DNA of 64,000 nucleotides from Micromonospora sp. WMMD1128 (GCF_027497235.1 NZ_CP114902.1:4800001-4864000), one strand, 5' to 3'. Positions 25,585-36,792 are shown, numbered from the stretch's first letter. The notes: generated by a model from the sequence alone, not told the origin. Made by a program: numbers and translations.

Positions 25585-27146
25585 CAGGAGGGTGGGGTGG
25601 GGGTCTGCTCCTCGACCGTGCGGCGGGGGCCGGTGAACCACTTGCGGGCCGAGGCGTACCACCAGATCGCCACGCCGAGCAGCACGCCGCCGATCGCCAG
25701 CGGCGCATAGTTGACCGCCGTCCAACTGAAGTCGGCGTTGCCGGGCACGCCGGCCGGGACGATCGGCAGCACGAAGTAGACCGCGATGATCGCGATCTCC
25801 ACCACCGCGATCCAGCCGAGCAGCCGGTAGCGGCGGCCGAGCGTCCACGGGCCCGGGACGAACCGGTCGCCCATCCGCAGCCGCAGGAAGATCGGGATGA
25901 TGAAGGACAGGTAGAGCCCGATCACCGCCACCGACACCACCGCGTAGAACGCGACCGGGATGCCACCGCGCTGGTAGAGCGCGGGCAGCGTGAGCAGCAG
26001 CCCGGCCAGCGTGGCGCCGATGATGGCGTTGACCGGCGTACCGTTGCGGTTGACCTTGGACCAGAGTCGCCAGCCGGGCACCGCCCGGTCCCGACTGAAC
26101 GCGTACGCCATCCGCGACATCGAGGTCACGCAGCTCATCCCGCAGAAGAACTGCCCGATGGTGGAGATGATGATGACCGTCTTGAAGAAGAACGGGGTCA
26201 GCGCCGTGGAGAAGATCGCCCCGGAGAAGCCGCCGGCCTCGTTGATCGCGTCCACGTCGGTGGCGGCGAAGAGGAACGCGAGCAGCAGGATCCAGCCGCC
26301 CACGGCGGAATAGAAGATCGACCGCCACAGCCCCTGCGCGGCGGCCTTGGACGCGCCCCGGGTCTCCTCGGAGACGTGCGCGCAGGCGTCGAAGCCGGTG
26401 ATCGTGTACTGCGTCAGCAGGAAGCCCAGCGGCAGCACGTAGAACCAGAACGTCAGCCCGCCGGTGTCACCGTCGCCGAAGCCGGAGTTGTTGAACCGCT
26501 CGGTGAACACGAAACGGAAACTCTGGTGGTCGTCCGGGACCAGGACCAGGATCAGCACCACCACGGCCGCGCCGGCCACGTGCCACCAGACCGAGACGTT
26601 CTGGAGTACGTCGATGACGTGGTGCCCGTAGATGTTGATCAGGCCGTGCAGGGCGAGGATCACCACGAACAGCCCGAACGTCTGGTGCCCGGTGCCGGCC
26701 CAGCCGTCGAAGAGCGCCGACAACGTCAGGTTGAGGAACGTGGCGCAGCCGTAGTCGACCGACGCGGTCACCGCGACCAACCCGATCAGGTTGAGCCACC
26801 CGGTGAACCAGCCGTGCACCGGCCGCCCCATCGTCGCCGCCCACCAGTAGATCCCGCCGGCGGTCGGGTAGGCGGACACCAACTCGGCCAGGCAGAACCC
26901 GATGATCAGGATGAACATCGAGATCAGCGGCCAGCCCCAGGACACGGCGACCGGGCCGCCGTTGTTCCACGCCTGGCCGAACGTGGTGAAGCAGCCGGCC
27001 AGGATCGAGATGATGGAGAACGAGATGGCGAAGTTGGAGAAGCCGCTCCACTTGCGGCGCAGCTCCTGCCGGTAGCCGAGTTCGGCGAGTCGTCGGGCGT
27101 CGTCGTCCATCGGCTGTTCGGCGGTCGGCGCGGGCGTCGTGGCCAC
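25584..27146 (-). CDS. APC-family amino acid/amine permease
   Basis: A 520-residue transporter with about twelve membrane helices. It begins with the APC block RRKWSGFSNFAISFSIISILAG, contains PTAGGIYWWAA and the helix-6 segment TQYTITGFDACAHVSEETRGASKAA typical of GABA/choline/ethanolamine-type APC members, and ends in a charged tail. The GTG at 27146 follows GAGGAGG. It probably imports the amine used by the glnA4-type operon at 18134-21658, from which it is now separated by accessory DNA. Upstream, an ATTGACC motif echoes the glnA promoter. Substrate is inferred from context only. Confidence 0.9.
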   Translation of the reverse strand: MATTPAPTAEQPMDDDARRLAELGYRQELRRKWSGFSNFAISFSIISILAGCFTTFGQAWNNGGPVAVSWGWPLISMFILIIGFCLAELVSAYPTAGGIYWWAATMGRPVHGWFTGWLNLIGLVAVTASVDYGCATFLNLTLSALFDGWAGTGHQTFGLFVVILALHGLINIYGHHVIDVLQNVSVWWHVAGAAVVVLILVLVPDDHQSFRFVFTERFNNSGFGDGDTGGLTFWFYVLPLGFLLTQYTITGFDACAHVSEETRGASKAAAQGLWRSIFYSAVGGWILLLAFLFAATDVDAINEAGGFSGAIFSTALTPFFFKTVIIISTIGQFFCGMSCVTSMSRMAYAFSRDRAVPGWRLWSKVNRNGTPVNAIIGATLAGLLLTLPALYQRGGIPVAFYAVVSVAVIGLYLSFIIPIFLRLRMGDRFVPGPWTLGRRYRLLGWIAVVEIAIIAVYFVLPIVPAGVPGNADFSWTAVNYAPLAIGGVLLGVAIWWYASARKWFTGPRRTVEEQTPTPPS

Positions 27147-27187
27147 TGCACACCTCCTCGAGGGTGGGTCCCCGTACGAGTGCTCGC

Positions 27188-27217
27188 AGTTTGCGCCCAG
27201 CCGATCAAGACGGTCAA
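27188..27217 (-). promoter_or_regulatory. Possible promoter of the APC permease
   Basis: On the minus strand TTGACC (27212-27217) is followed after 18 bases by CAAACT (27188-27193). The -35 context ATTGACCGTCTTGATC resembles ATTGACGGTGATC in the glnA-type promoter, hinting at a shared regulator. Confidence 0.4.
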
Positions 27218-27525
27218 TACCGCCCGGGTTAAATGCGTTGTCGGGCCGGGCGGTCGGGGGCATCCTTGGAGGCGTGACCAGGCCCGACCCGACGGGCCGG
27301 CACCGGGCGCTCGGCAACGCCCGGTCCGCGGCGACGCGCGGCGTCCACCTCTCTCTCACTGATGTACGGCGTTCCGCCGTACCCCCGGACGCCCGCGTCG
27401 CCGCACCCTCAGGCCGGGCCGGCCCGCCGGCACCCACCCGAGCGCCGGCACCGCAGCCGTGCCGAGCGCGAGCGCCGGCCGGTCTGTGGCCTCCCCACCG
27501 GGGGGAGCCGGGCGCGCGGGGTGCC
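27218..27525. other. Intergenic region without a supported gene
   Basis: Between the permease promoter and the end of the DUF456 gene I see no convincing gene. An open frame from ATG 27362 runs on antisense through the DUF456 gene and has no recognisable product. A small perfect hairpin, GTACGGCG-TTC-CGCCGTAC, lies at 27364-27382. Confidence 0.5.
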
Positions 27526-28026
27526 TCAGGCGAACAGCAGCCCCGCCACCCAGAGCGCGGCGACGACCACGCCGGCCATGAACTCGACGAGCATGGACAG
27601 CCCGGCCGCCTTGAGCGCCTGCACGGTCGCCGGCCAGGCCAGCCGGTTGCTGCCCAGTCGCAGCAGCTCCGCGCCCCAGATCCCGGCGACGAAGCCGATC
27701 GGCAGCCCGATCACCGGGATGACGAAGAAGCCGATCACGCCGAGCAGCGCGCCGGCCAGCAGCGACCGGGTGGGCACGCCGGTCCGTTTGAGGTTTCGGC
27801 CCGGCCAGAGGTACTTGACCACGGTGCCACCGGCGGCGACCACGGTGGCGGCGGCGAGCACCGCCCAGCGGCCCGGACCGGCGTCGCCGAACAACGCCCA
27901 GACCAGTACCCCGCCCCAGCACAGCGGCAGCGCGGGCAGGCCGGGCACCACCACTCCGGCCAGCCCGGCCAGGATCGCCAGCGCGGCGACCAGTGACACC
28001 ACCGCCTGCGAATCGCTCAAACTCAC
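27526..28026 (-). CDS. DUF456 family membrane protein
   Basis: A 166-residue protein of four to five hydrophobic helices with the DUF456 pattern: LAGLAGVVVPGLPALPLCWGGVLVWALF, a central GGTVVKYLWPGRNLKRTGVPTRSLLAGALLGVIGFFVIPVIGLPIG and a C-terminal helix. The function of the family is unknown. GTG start at 28026 with a weak purine tract upstream. The gene lies downstream of the GGDEF-EAL gene on the same strand, separated by a REP-like repeat. Confidence 0.85.
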   Translation of the reverse strand: MSLSDSQAVVSLVAALAILAGLAGVVVPGLPALPLCWGGVLVWALFGDAGPGRWAVLAAATVVAAGGTVVKYLWPGRNLKRTGVPTRSLLAGALLGVIGFFVIPVIGLPIGFVAGIWGAELLRLGSNRLAWPATVQALKAAGLSMLVEFMAGVVVAALWVAGLLFA

Positions 28027-28064
28027 GTGTTCTCTCTTTCCCCTGGGGGGTGCTGCGCAACCGA

Positions 28065-28122
28065 GGTGTTAAGCGGGGGCCCCTCCTATACCGGAGGCGT
28101 TAAGCGGGGGCCCCTCCTTAAC
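28065..28122. repeat. REP-like GC-rich repeat, copy A
   Basis: Two GTTAAGCGGGGGCCCC units joined by a CTATACCGGAGGC segment. Its reverse complement matches the repeat at 53447-53502 almost base for base. The TTA at 28118-28120 is the stop codon (TAA) of the GGDEF-EAL gene. Confidence 0.85.
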
Positions 28123-30268
28123 CCGCAAGGCGGGTGCGGATGTCGTCGGCGAGCATCGGGGCGCCGAACAGGAGGCCCTGGCCGGTGTCGCAGCGCAACG
28201 CCCGCAGCCGCTCCGCCTGCGCCTCGGTCTCCACCGCCTCGGCCGTCACCGACAACTCCAGCGCGTGCGCCAACCGGACCAGCGCGTCGACGATCCGCTC
28301 GTCGCGGTGGTCGGCGACCGCGTCCGCGCCGTCGTCCCGAATCCCCTCGACGAACGGGCCGGCCAGCTTCACACAGTGGATCGGCAGTCGGCGCAGGTAC
28401 GCCAGGTTCGAGTAGCCGGTGCCGAAGTCGTCGATGGCCAGCCGCAGCCCGAGGTCGGCGAGTTGGTGCAGGGCGCGCAGCGGCTCGCCCGCGCTGCCCA
28501 TCACCGCGCTCTCGGTCAACTCCAACTGGAGCAGCTCGGCCGGGAGCCCGGTGTGCTGCAACGCCTCGGCCACCGTCTCCACGATGGCCGGGTCGTCGGC
28601 CTGTCGGGCGGCCAGGTTGACGCTCACCACGGGTGTGGTGTCCGGATAGGACCGCCGCCACGACTCGGTGTCCCGGCACGCCTGGCGCAGCACCCAGGCG
28701 CCCAGCCGGACGATCAGGCCGGTCTCCTCGGCCAGCCCGATGAACCGGTCCGGCCCGAGCAGCCCCAGCTCCGGGTGCTGCCAGCGGACCAACGCCTCCA
28801 CCGCCACCATGGTGCCGTCGAGCAACGACACGATCGGCTGGTAGTGCAGCACGAACTCGCCCCGGTCCAGGGCGGCCGGCAGGTTGGCGGCCAACGCGGA
28901 CCGGGCGATGTCGGCGGCGCTACGCTCCGGGTCGTACACCGCCCACCGGCCCCGGCCCTCCGCCTTGGCCCAGTAGAGGGTGGTGTCGGCGGCCTTCATC
29001 AGCTCGCCGGCGTTGGTCTCCGCCGCCGGGCAGTCCACGATGCCGATGCTTGCCGAGACGGCGAGCTGCTGGTCGGCGACCTGCACCGGGGCGGAGACCG
29101 CGGCCAAAGCCAGCTCGGCCACCTCCACCGCGTCGTCGAGGCCGCCGCCGGAGTCGACGAGGATGACGAACTCGTCGCCGCCCATCCGGGCGACCAGGTG
29201 ACCGCGCCCGGACACGCAGTCCCGCAACCGCCGGGCGACCACCTGGAGCAGCCGGTCGCCCAGGTCGTGGCCGAGGCTGTCGTTGACCGCCTTGAACCCG
29301 TCCAGGTCGATGAAGCAGAGCCCGACGCGCTGTTCCGGCCCGGCCGCGTCGAAGACGTCGCCGAGCTTCTCGAAGAACAGCGTCCGGTTGGGCAGGCCGG
29401 TGAGCGGGTCGTGCAGCGCCTGGAAACGCAGCCGCTGCTGGAGCTCGTACCGCTCGGTGATGTCCTCGATCATGGCGACGGTGAACCGGGGGCGGCCGTC
29501 GTCGTACCGGATCAGCGAGACGGCCAGGTCGGTCCAGACCACGCTGCCGTCCTTGCGGTAGTAGCGCTTCTCCACCCGGGCGCTGTCCCGCTTGCCCTCG
29601 ATCAGCTCCTGGTAGAGCTCCCACATGCCGGCCGCGTCGTCGGCGTAGGCGAGCGCGGACACGTTCATCCGCCGCATCTCCGCGACGGTGTAGCCGAGCA
29701 TGTCCGCGAAGGCCTGGTTGACCTCGATGATCTGCCCGTCCACGCCGGCGATGCCGATGCCGATGGCGGCGCCGGTGAAGACCGCCCGGAAGCGCGCCTC
29801 GCTGTCCCGCAGCGCCTGCTCGACGGTGTCCCGGGCCTGCCAGGCCGAACGGGCGATCCGCTCCTGCTGGCTGAACACCCGGTCGCGCAGCGCCCGGGCG
29901 AACCCGGCGGCGAACGCGCCCTGCAACGCCGCGATCCGCTCCCGCAGCTCGGGCACGTCCTCCCGGGCCGGCAGCGCCCAGGGCAGCAGCCGGTCACCGA
30001 GTGCCTGCACCGACCAGTCGAGCACGCCGGGCTCGGTGAGGTGCGCCTCCACCAGGGCACGCCCCACCTCCTGGGCCGGTCGGGCGGAGAAGGTGGGTGC
30101 GAGCAGCGCGCCGGCCAAGCGCTCGGTGAGCGACACCAGCAGGCGCTCGGTCTCGGCCGCGCTCATCGGCACGAAGCCGATCCGCCGCACCGCCCGGGCC
30201 CACTCGGCGGCGTACGCGGCGGCGCCGGGCCGGCTGAAGTCACCCCCGTCAGGCTCCGGGGCGCGCAC
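28118..30268 (-). CDS. PAS-GGDEF-EAL cyclic di-GMP turnover protein
   Basis: A 716-residue soluble protein. An N-terminal helical region of about 160 residues precedes a PAS/PAC domain (about 165-290: AVFTGAAIGIGIAGVDGQIIEVNQAF), a GGDEF domain (LHDPLTGLPNRTLF; GGDEF intact near residue 361) and an EAL domain (VEALVRW near 491; LELTESAVMG; IDDFGTGYSNLAYLRRLP; TAEAVETEAQ). Both catalytic signatures are intact, so synthesis and breakdown of c-di-GMP are both possible. Start GTG 30268, six bases after the methyltransferase stop. The TAA stop belongs to a REP-like repeat. Confidence 0.93.
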   Translation of the reverse strand: MRAPEPDGGDFSRPGAAAYAAEWARAVRRIGFVPMSAAETERLLVSLTERLAGALLAPTFSARPAQEVGRALVEAHLTEPGVLDWSVQALGDRLLPWALPAREDVPELRERIAALQGAFAAGFARALRDRVFSQQERIARSAWQARDTVEQALRDSEARFRAVFTGAAIGIGIAGVDGQIIEVNQAFADMLGYTVAEMRRMNVSALAYADDAAGMWELYQELIEGKRDSARVEKRYYRKDGSVVWTDLAVSLIRYDDGRPRFTVAMIEDITERYELQQRLRFQALHDPLTGLPNRTLFFEKLGDVFDAAGPEQRVGLCFIDLDGFKAVNDSLGHDLGDRLLQVVARRLRDCVSGRGHLVARMGGDEFVILVDSGGGLDDAVEVAELALAAVSAPVQVADQQLAVSASIGIVDCPAAETNAGELMKAADTTLYWAKAEGRGRWAVYDPERSAADIARSALAANLPAALDRGEFVLHYQPIVSLLDGTMVAVEALVRWQHPELGLLGPDRFIGLAEETGLIVRLGAWVLRQACRDTESWRRSYPDTTPVVSVNLAARQADDPAIVETVAEALQHTGLPAELLQLELTESAVMGSAGEPLRALHQLADLGLRLAIDDFGTGYSNLAYLRRLPIHCVKLAGPFVEGIRDDGADAVADHRDERIVDALVRLAHALELSVTAEAVETEAQAERLRALRCDTGQGLLFGAPMLADDIRTRLAG

Positions 30269-30274
30269 GTCGGC

Positions 30275-31093
30275 TCACCCGGCGGCGCGGTCGTGCCGGG
30301 CGACGCCGCCGAACGCCCCGAACCGCTCCGGGTGCTCGTCGACGTCGGACGGCGAGTCGGGCCGCCACAGCGGCATGTGCACCACCCCCGGTTCGAGGAT
30401 CGTCCAGTCGCCGAAGAAGCCGGTGACCTCGGCCCGCGAACGCAGGGTGATCTCGGTGGCGGTCCGCGCCGACAGCCGCTGCGCGTCGAGCATCTCCTGC
30501 GGCTGGTCCTCGAAGGTGGAGTGGGAGATGACCAGGTAGCTGCCCTCGGCGGCGACGGACCGCAGGGTGGCCAGGACATCCGCCGGCCGGTCGGCGTCCG
30601 GGACGAAGTGCACCACCCCGGCGAGCAGGATGCCCACCGGCCGGTCGAAGTCGATCAATCCGCTGGCCCGCGCCTGGTCCAGGATCAGCTTCGGCTCGCG
30701 CAGGTCGGCCAGGATCGCGGTGGCCCGCTCGTTGCCGGCCAGCAACTCGCGGCTGTGCGCCACCGCCACCGGGTCGATGTCGACGTAGACGATCCGGGCC
30801 TGCGGGTTCGCGGCCTGGGCGACCTCGTGCACGTTGCCGACGGTGGGGATGCCCGAGCCGATGTCGAGGAACTGGTCGATGCCGGCGTCGAGCAGCACCC
30901 GGACGGCCCGGCGCAGGAACTCCCGCCCGGCGCGCATGGTGGCCGCCAGGTTCGGGGTCATCGACGCGATCTGCTCGGCCAACTGCCGGTCGATCTCGAA
31001 GTTGTGCGCACCGCCGAGGAAGTAGTCGTAGACCCGGGCGGCGCTCGGCCGGGTCAGGTCGATCTCGGCGGGAAGTCCGTCCGGCGTCTGCAT
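30275..31093 (-). CDS. DUF574-type SAM-dependent methyltransferase
   Basis: A 272-residue protein of the actinomycete-specific methyltransferase family PF04672 (DUF574). Opening IDLTRPSAARVYDYFLGGAHNFEIDRQLAEQ is the family signature; FLDIGSGIPTVGNVHEVAQ is the SAM-binding motif and VYVDIDPVAVAHSRELL follows. Substrates are unknown for most members. It is immediately upstream of the GGDEF-EAL gene on the same strand, so probably cotranscribed, but a functional link is only inferred. Confidence 0.9.
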   Translation of the reverse strand: MQTPDGLPAEIDLTRPSAARVYDYFLGGAHNFEIDRQLAEQIASMTPNLAATMRAGREFLRRAVRVLLDAGIDQFLDIGSGIPTVGNVHEVAQAANPQARIVYVDIDPVAVAHSRELLAGNERATAILADLREPKLILDQARASGLIDFDRPVGILLAGVVHFVPDADRPADVLATLRSVAAEGSYLVISHSTFEDQPQEMLDAQRLSARTATEITLRSRAEVTGFFGDWTILEPGVVHMPLWRPDSPSDVDEHPERFGAFGGVARHDRAAG

Positions 31094-31207
31094 CGCTCGG
31101 TCCCCCAGGTCGTCGCCGCCGTGAGGCGGATCATGTGGTCCAGCCCACTCTATGCGCGCCGGACCGGGTACGGGAGATCCACTTGCGGCGATGTCACAGG
31201 CCGACCG

Positions 31208-32413
<1,206 letters not shown>

Positions 32414-32488
32414 CGCGGGCACGTCCTTCGGGGGTGGGAAGGGGTCGGTCGGCGGTCGCCCACCGGGTCACGCCGGGCGCCACGGCGC

Positions 32489-32551
32489 CAGGATATCCGC
32501 GCCCGGAGCGGCCAGGGGCGTCAGGATATCCGCGCCCGGAGCGGATAGGTT
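32489..32551 (+). promoter_or_regulatory. Paired palindromic direct repeats and leaderless -10
   Basis: A 23-base direct repeat, beginning CAGGATATCCGCGCCCGGAG, occurs at 32489-32511 and 32522-32544 with a 33-base period, about three helical turns. Each contains the palindrome GGATATCC. A TAGGTT -10 (32546-32551) ends six bases before the GST ATG at 32558. This looks like a tandem operator over a leaderless promoter. Confidence 0.5.
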
Positions 32552-32557
32552 GGCGGC

Positions 32558-33515
<958 letters not shown>

Positions 33516-33523
<8 letters not shown>

Positions 33524-34148
33524 CCGGGCCGCGCGCCGGGCCGCCGCCCTCGGCGCGGCCGGCTGCGTGGTCGCCGGGGCGCTCGCGGTGACGGTCGCCG
33601 TCGTCGCCGGTCCGGGTCCGGGCCCGACCGGGTACGTCAGCGAGGCCGGGGTCACCGATAGCGGGTACGCCGGGGCGTACCGGATCGGGATCTTCACGCT
33701 GGCGGCGGCGCTGCTGCTGCTCGCCGGGGCGCTGCCCCCGGCGGCGCGCACGGCGTCCGTGCTGCTCGGCGCCGGCGCGGTCGCCACGGCGCTCTCCGGC
33801 ACGGTGACGTGCAGCGCCGGCTGCCCGCTACCACCGTTCGAGGCCGCCACGGTGGCCGACCTGGTGCACGGCGGGGCGAGCATCGCGGCGACCGCCGCCG
33901 TGGTGTTCGCGATGCTGGCGCTGGTGTGCCGCCCCGCGGTGGGCGTGGCGCTGCGGCGGGTCGCCGCGATCGGCGCGGCGCTGGCGTTGCCGCTGTCCGG
34001 CGCGGTCGGGCTGGCCATGCTGCTCGTCGGCCGGGGCGCGCTCGTGGGTGTGCTGGAGCGCGTGCTGCTCACCGCAACCGCCGCGTGGGCGCTGGCCACC
34101 GCCGTGGTGCTGGTAAGGCGGGGGCCCCGCTTAACGCCTGGGCGATAG
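33516..34148 (+). CDS. DUF998 family membrane protein
   Basis: A 210-residue protein with about six hydrophobic helices, in the pattern of DUF998: YVSEAGVTDSGYAGAYRIGIFTLAAALLLLAGALP, a central loop with a Cys pair (VTCSAGCPLPP) and ADLVHGGASIAATAAVVF. Function unknown. GTG start inside the end of the GST gene, so translation is coupled. The last dozen residues (RRGPRLTPGR) are encoded by a REP-like repeat, and its TAG stop lies in the repeat; the ancestral C-terminus was probably different. Confidence 0.75.
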
Positions 34149-34198
34149 GCGGGGGCCCCGCTTAACAGACGGGTGTTAAAAGGGGCCCCCGCCTTACC
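34112..34198. repeat. REP-like GC-rich repeat, copy B (three units)
   Basis: Two units reading TAAGGCGGGGGCCCCGCTTAAC or a close variant, and a third inverted unit (TTAAAAGGGGCCCCCGCC). The first is joined to the second by CGCCTGGGCGATAG, which matches the linker in copies A and C. It overlaps the 3' end of the DUF998 gene and supplies its stop. Confidence 0.85.
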
Positions 34199-34395
34199 AG
34201 CGGGGTGTAAGGGGTGTCACGGGGAACGGTCCTTCCGGTGTGGGGGCGGCGGGAGTAGCGTGTGCCGGCGATGACCAATGTCTGGTGCCTCACCGAGCGC
34301 CTGTACGTCGACCTTCGACGGCAGGCAAGTGGCGTCTGTCCGGCATAGCTCCGCCCCGACGCCCACTTCCCTCTCCAGACCTTGGACCCGTCCTC

Positions 34396-35688
34396 ATGGC
34401 TTCCGCCCTGCGCAAATTTCCCTTCTCCGTGCAGATTCTGCTCGGCCTCGTACTCGGCGTGGCGCTCGGTTTCCTCGCCCGCGCCAACGACCTCGCCTGG
34501 CTGACCAGCACCCTCGACACCGTCGGCGGCCTCTTCGTCCAGCTCCTGAAGCTGGCTGTGCCGCCGCTTGTCTTCACCGCCATCGTGGTGAGCGTGGTCA
34601 GCCTGCGTGGCGTGGCCAACGCCGCCCGGCTGGCGCTCAAGACGCTGCTCTGGTTCGGCATCACCGCGCTGACCGCGGTGACCATCGGCATCGGCCTCGG
34701 CCTGCTCACCGACCCCGGTCGCGGCGTCAACCTGGACCCGGCCGGCGCCAACGCGCCGAAGACCACCGGCTCCTGGATCGACTTCCTCACCGGCATCGTG
34801 CCCACCAACCCGATCGGCGCGTTCGTCGAGGGCAACGTCCTGCAGATCGTCTTCCTCGCCCTCGTCGTGGGCGCCGCCGCGCTGCTCGTCGGCGAGCCCG
34901 CCGAACCGTTCGTGCAGCTCAACCGCGCGGTACTGACGATCGTGCAGAAGGCGCTGTGGTGGGTGATCCGGCTCGCCCCGATCGGCACCCTGGGCCTGAT
35001 CGGCAACGCCGTCGCCTCGTACGGCTGGGATCTGCTGGCCCCGCTCGCCAAGTTCACCACCGCCGTCTACGTGGGCTGCGCCCTGGTGATGTTCGTGGTC
35101 TACCCGGTGCTGCTGGTGGCCGCCGGCCGGCTCAACCCGCTGCGTTTCTTCGCCGGCGCCTGGCCCGCCATCGAGCTGGCGTTCGTGTCCCGCTCCTCGG
35201 TCGGCACCATGCCGGTGACCCAGCGTTCGGTCGAGCGCCTCGGCGTCCCCCGGGAGTACGCCTCCTTCGCGGTGCCGTTCGGCGCCACCACGAAGATGGA
35301 CGGCTGCGCCGCGATCTACCCGGCGCTCGCCGCGATCTTCGTGGCGCAGGTGTTCGGCGTGCACCTGGGGGTGACCGACTACCTGCTGATCGCGTTCGTC
35401 TCCGTGGTCGGCTCGGCCGCCACCGCCGGCCTGACCGGCGCGATCGTGATGCTCACGCTGACCCTGAGCACGCTGGGCCTGCCGCTGGCCGGCGCCGGCC
35501 TGCTGCTGGCGATCGACCCGATCCTGGACATGATGCGTACCGCCACGAACGTGACCGGACAGGCCGTGGTGCCGACCATCGTGGCCGCCCGGGAGGGCAC
35601 ACTCGACCGGGCCGCGTACGACTCGGCCGGCAAGCGCGACCTGATCGAACCGGTCGAGCACGAGCGGCTCGCCCCCGTACCCGCCTGA
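34396..35688 (+). CDS. Dicarboxylate/amino acid:cation symporter (DAACS)
   Basis: A 430-residue transporter of the glutamate/C4-dicarboxylate (SLC1/DctA) fold. It has the re-entrant hairpin serine-rich motif SRSSVGTMPVT, the helix-7 motif FGATTKMDGCAAIYPALAAIF (NMDG-like), a second hairpin (VVGSAATAGLTGAIVMLTLTL) and the last helix DPILDMMRTATNVTGQAV. It imports acidic amino acids or dicarboxylates with Na+ or H+. The ATG at 34396 starts at the first membrane helix. About 200 bases lie between the REP repeat and this start, with an imperfect dyad AAGTGGCGTC...GACGCCCACTT at about 34327-34372. Confidence 0.92.
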   Translation: MASALRKFPFSVQILLGLVLGVALGFLARANDLAWLTSTLDTVGGLFVQLLKLAVPPLVFTAIVVSVVSLRGVANAARLALKTLLWFGITALTAVTIGIGLGLLTDPGRGVNLDPAGANAPKTTGSWIDFLTGIVPTNPIGAFVEGNVLQIVFLALVVGAAALLVGEPAEPFVQLNRAVLTIVQKALWWVIRLAPIGTLGLIGNAVASYGWDLLAPLAKFTTAVYVGCALVMFVVYPVLLVAAGRLNPLRFFAGAWPAIELAFVSRSSVGTMPVTQRSVERLGVPREYASFAVPFGATTKMDGCAAIYPALAAIFVAQVFGVHLGVTDYLLIAFVSVVGSAATAGLTGAIVMLTLTLSTLGLPLAGAGLLLAIDPILDMMRTATNVTGQAVVPTIVAAREGTLDRAAYDSAGKRDLIEPVEHERLAPVPA

Positions 35689-35701
35689 CAGTGAGGATCC
35701 G

Positions 35702-36769
35702 ATGAGCGCCCTGTTCACCCCGCTCGCCCTGCGCGGCGTCACCCTGCCCAACCGGATCGCGCTGGCACCGATGTGCCAGTACAGTGCCGGGCCCGACGGG
35801 CTGCCCACCGACTGGCACCGCGTACACCTCGGCTCCCGGGCCGTGGGCGGGGCCGGGCTGGTGCTCAGCGAGGCGACCGCGGTGGTGCCCGAGGGGCGGA
35901 TCAGCCCGCAGGACGTCGGGCTCTGGTCCGGCGCGCACGTCGACGCCTGGCGGCCGGTCACCGCGTTCGTCGCCGGTCAGGGCGCGGTCCCGGCCGTGCA
36001 GCTCGCGCACGCCGGGTTCAAGGCGTCGACGTACCGGCCGTGGGCGGAGCGGCGCGGTGGCGTGCCGGACGCCGACGGCGGGTGGACACCTGTCGGCCCG
36101 GGCGGCGACCCGTTCGTGCCCGACTACCGCACCCCGGTCGCGCTCGACGAGGCCGGCATCGCCGCGGTGGTGGACGCGTTCGCCACCGCCGCCGCGCGGG
36201 CGCTCGACGCCGGCTTCGCCGCGGTGGAGATCCACGCGGCACACGGCTACCTGCTGCACGAGTTCCTGTCCCAGCTCACCAACCGACGCGCGGACGGTTA
36301 CGGCGGGGACCGGGCCGGCCGGATGCGGCTCACCCTGGAGGTGGCCCGGGCGGTCCGCGCCGCGGTCGGCGAGGCGGTGCCGGTGCTGACCCGGATCTCC
36401 GCGACCGACTGGACGGACGGCGGCTGGACGGTGGAGGACAGCGTGGTGCTCGCCGGTGAGTTGGCGGCGGCCGGCGTGGACCTGGTCGACGCCTCCTCCG
36501 GCGGCGCGGCTGCCCGGGCGACCATCCCGGTCGGCCCCGGCTACCAGGTGCCGTTGGCCGCCCGGATCCGCCGCGACGCGGGCGTGCCGACCGGCGCGGT
36601 GGGCCTGATCGTGGAGCCCGAGCAGGCCGAGCAGATCGTCGCCGGCGGCGAGGCGGACCTGGTGCTGCTGGGCCGCGAGCTGCTCCGCGACCCGTACTGG
36701 CCGCGCCGCGCCGCCGCGAAGCTCGGCGCCACCCCCGCCTGGCCCGACCCGTACGCCCGGGCGTTCTGA
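35702..36769 (+). CDS. Old yellow enzyme, YqjM/NamA-type NADPH dehydrogenase
   Basis: A 355-residue FMN-dependent ene-reductase of the thermophilic-like OYE class. The sequence has PMCQYSA with the class-defining Cys near residue 26, HLGSRAVGGAGLV, QLAHAGFKAS, the catalytic pair in EIHAAHGYLLHEFLSQLTNRRADGYGG (residues HAAH) and a C-terminal LVLLGRELLRDPYWPRRAA. It reduces activated C=C bonds with NADPH. It lies 13 bases after the symporter, so the two may be cotranscribed. Physiological substrate unknown. Confidence 0.93.
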   Translation: MSALFTPLALRGVTLPNRIALAPMCQYSAGPDGLPTDWHRVHLGSRAVGGAGLVLSEATAVVPEGRISPQDVGLWSGAHVDAWRPVTAFVAGQGAVPAVQLAHAGFKASTYRPWAERRGGVPDADGGWTPVGPGGDPFVPDYRTPVALDEAGIAAVVDAFATAAARALDAGFAAVEIHAAHGYLLHEFLSQLTNRRADGYGGDRAGRMRLTLEVARAVRAAVGEAVPVLTRISATDWTDGGWTVEDSVVLAGELAAAGVDLVDASSGGAAARATIPVGPGYQVPLAARIRRDAGVPTGAVGLIVEPEQAEQIVAGGEADLVLLGRELLRDPYWPRRAAAKLGATPAWPDPYARAF

Positions 36770-36792
36770 CCCGCCCCGCCCGGCGCTTCGGG

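Noticed and set aside
27362..28072. Possible gene starting MYGVPPYPRTP on the plus strand
   Set aside because: It has no ribosome-binding site, low-complexity sequence, and runs antisense through the whole DUF456 gene.
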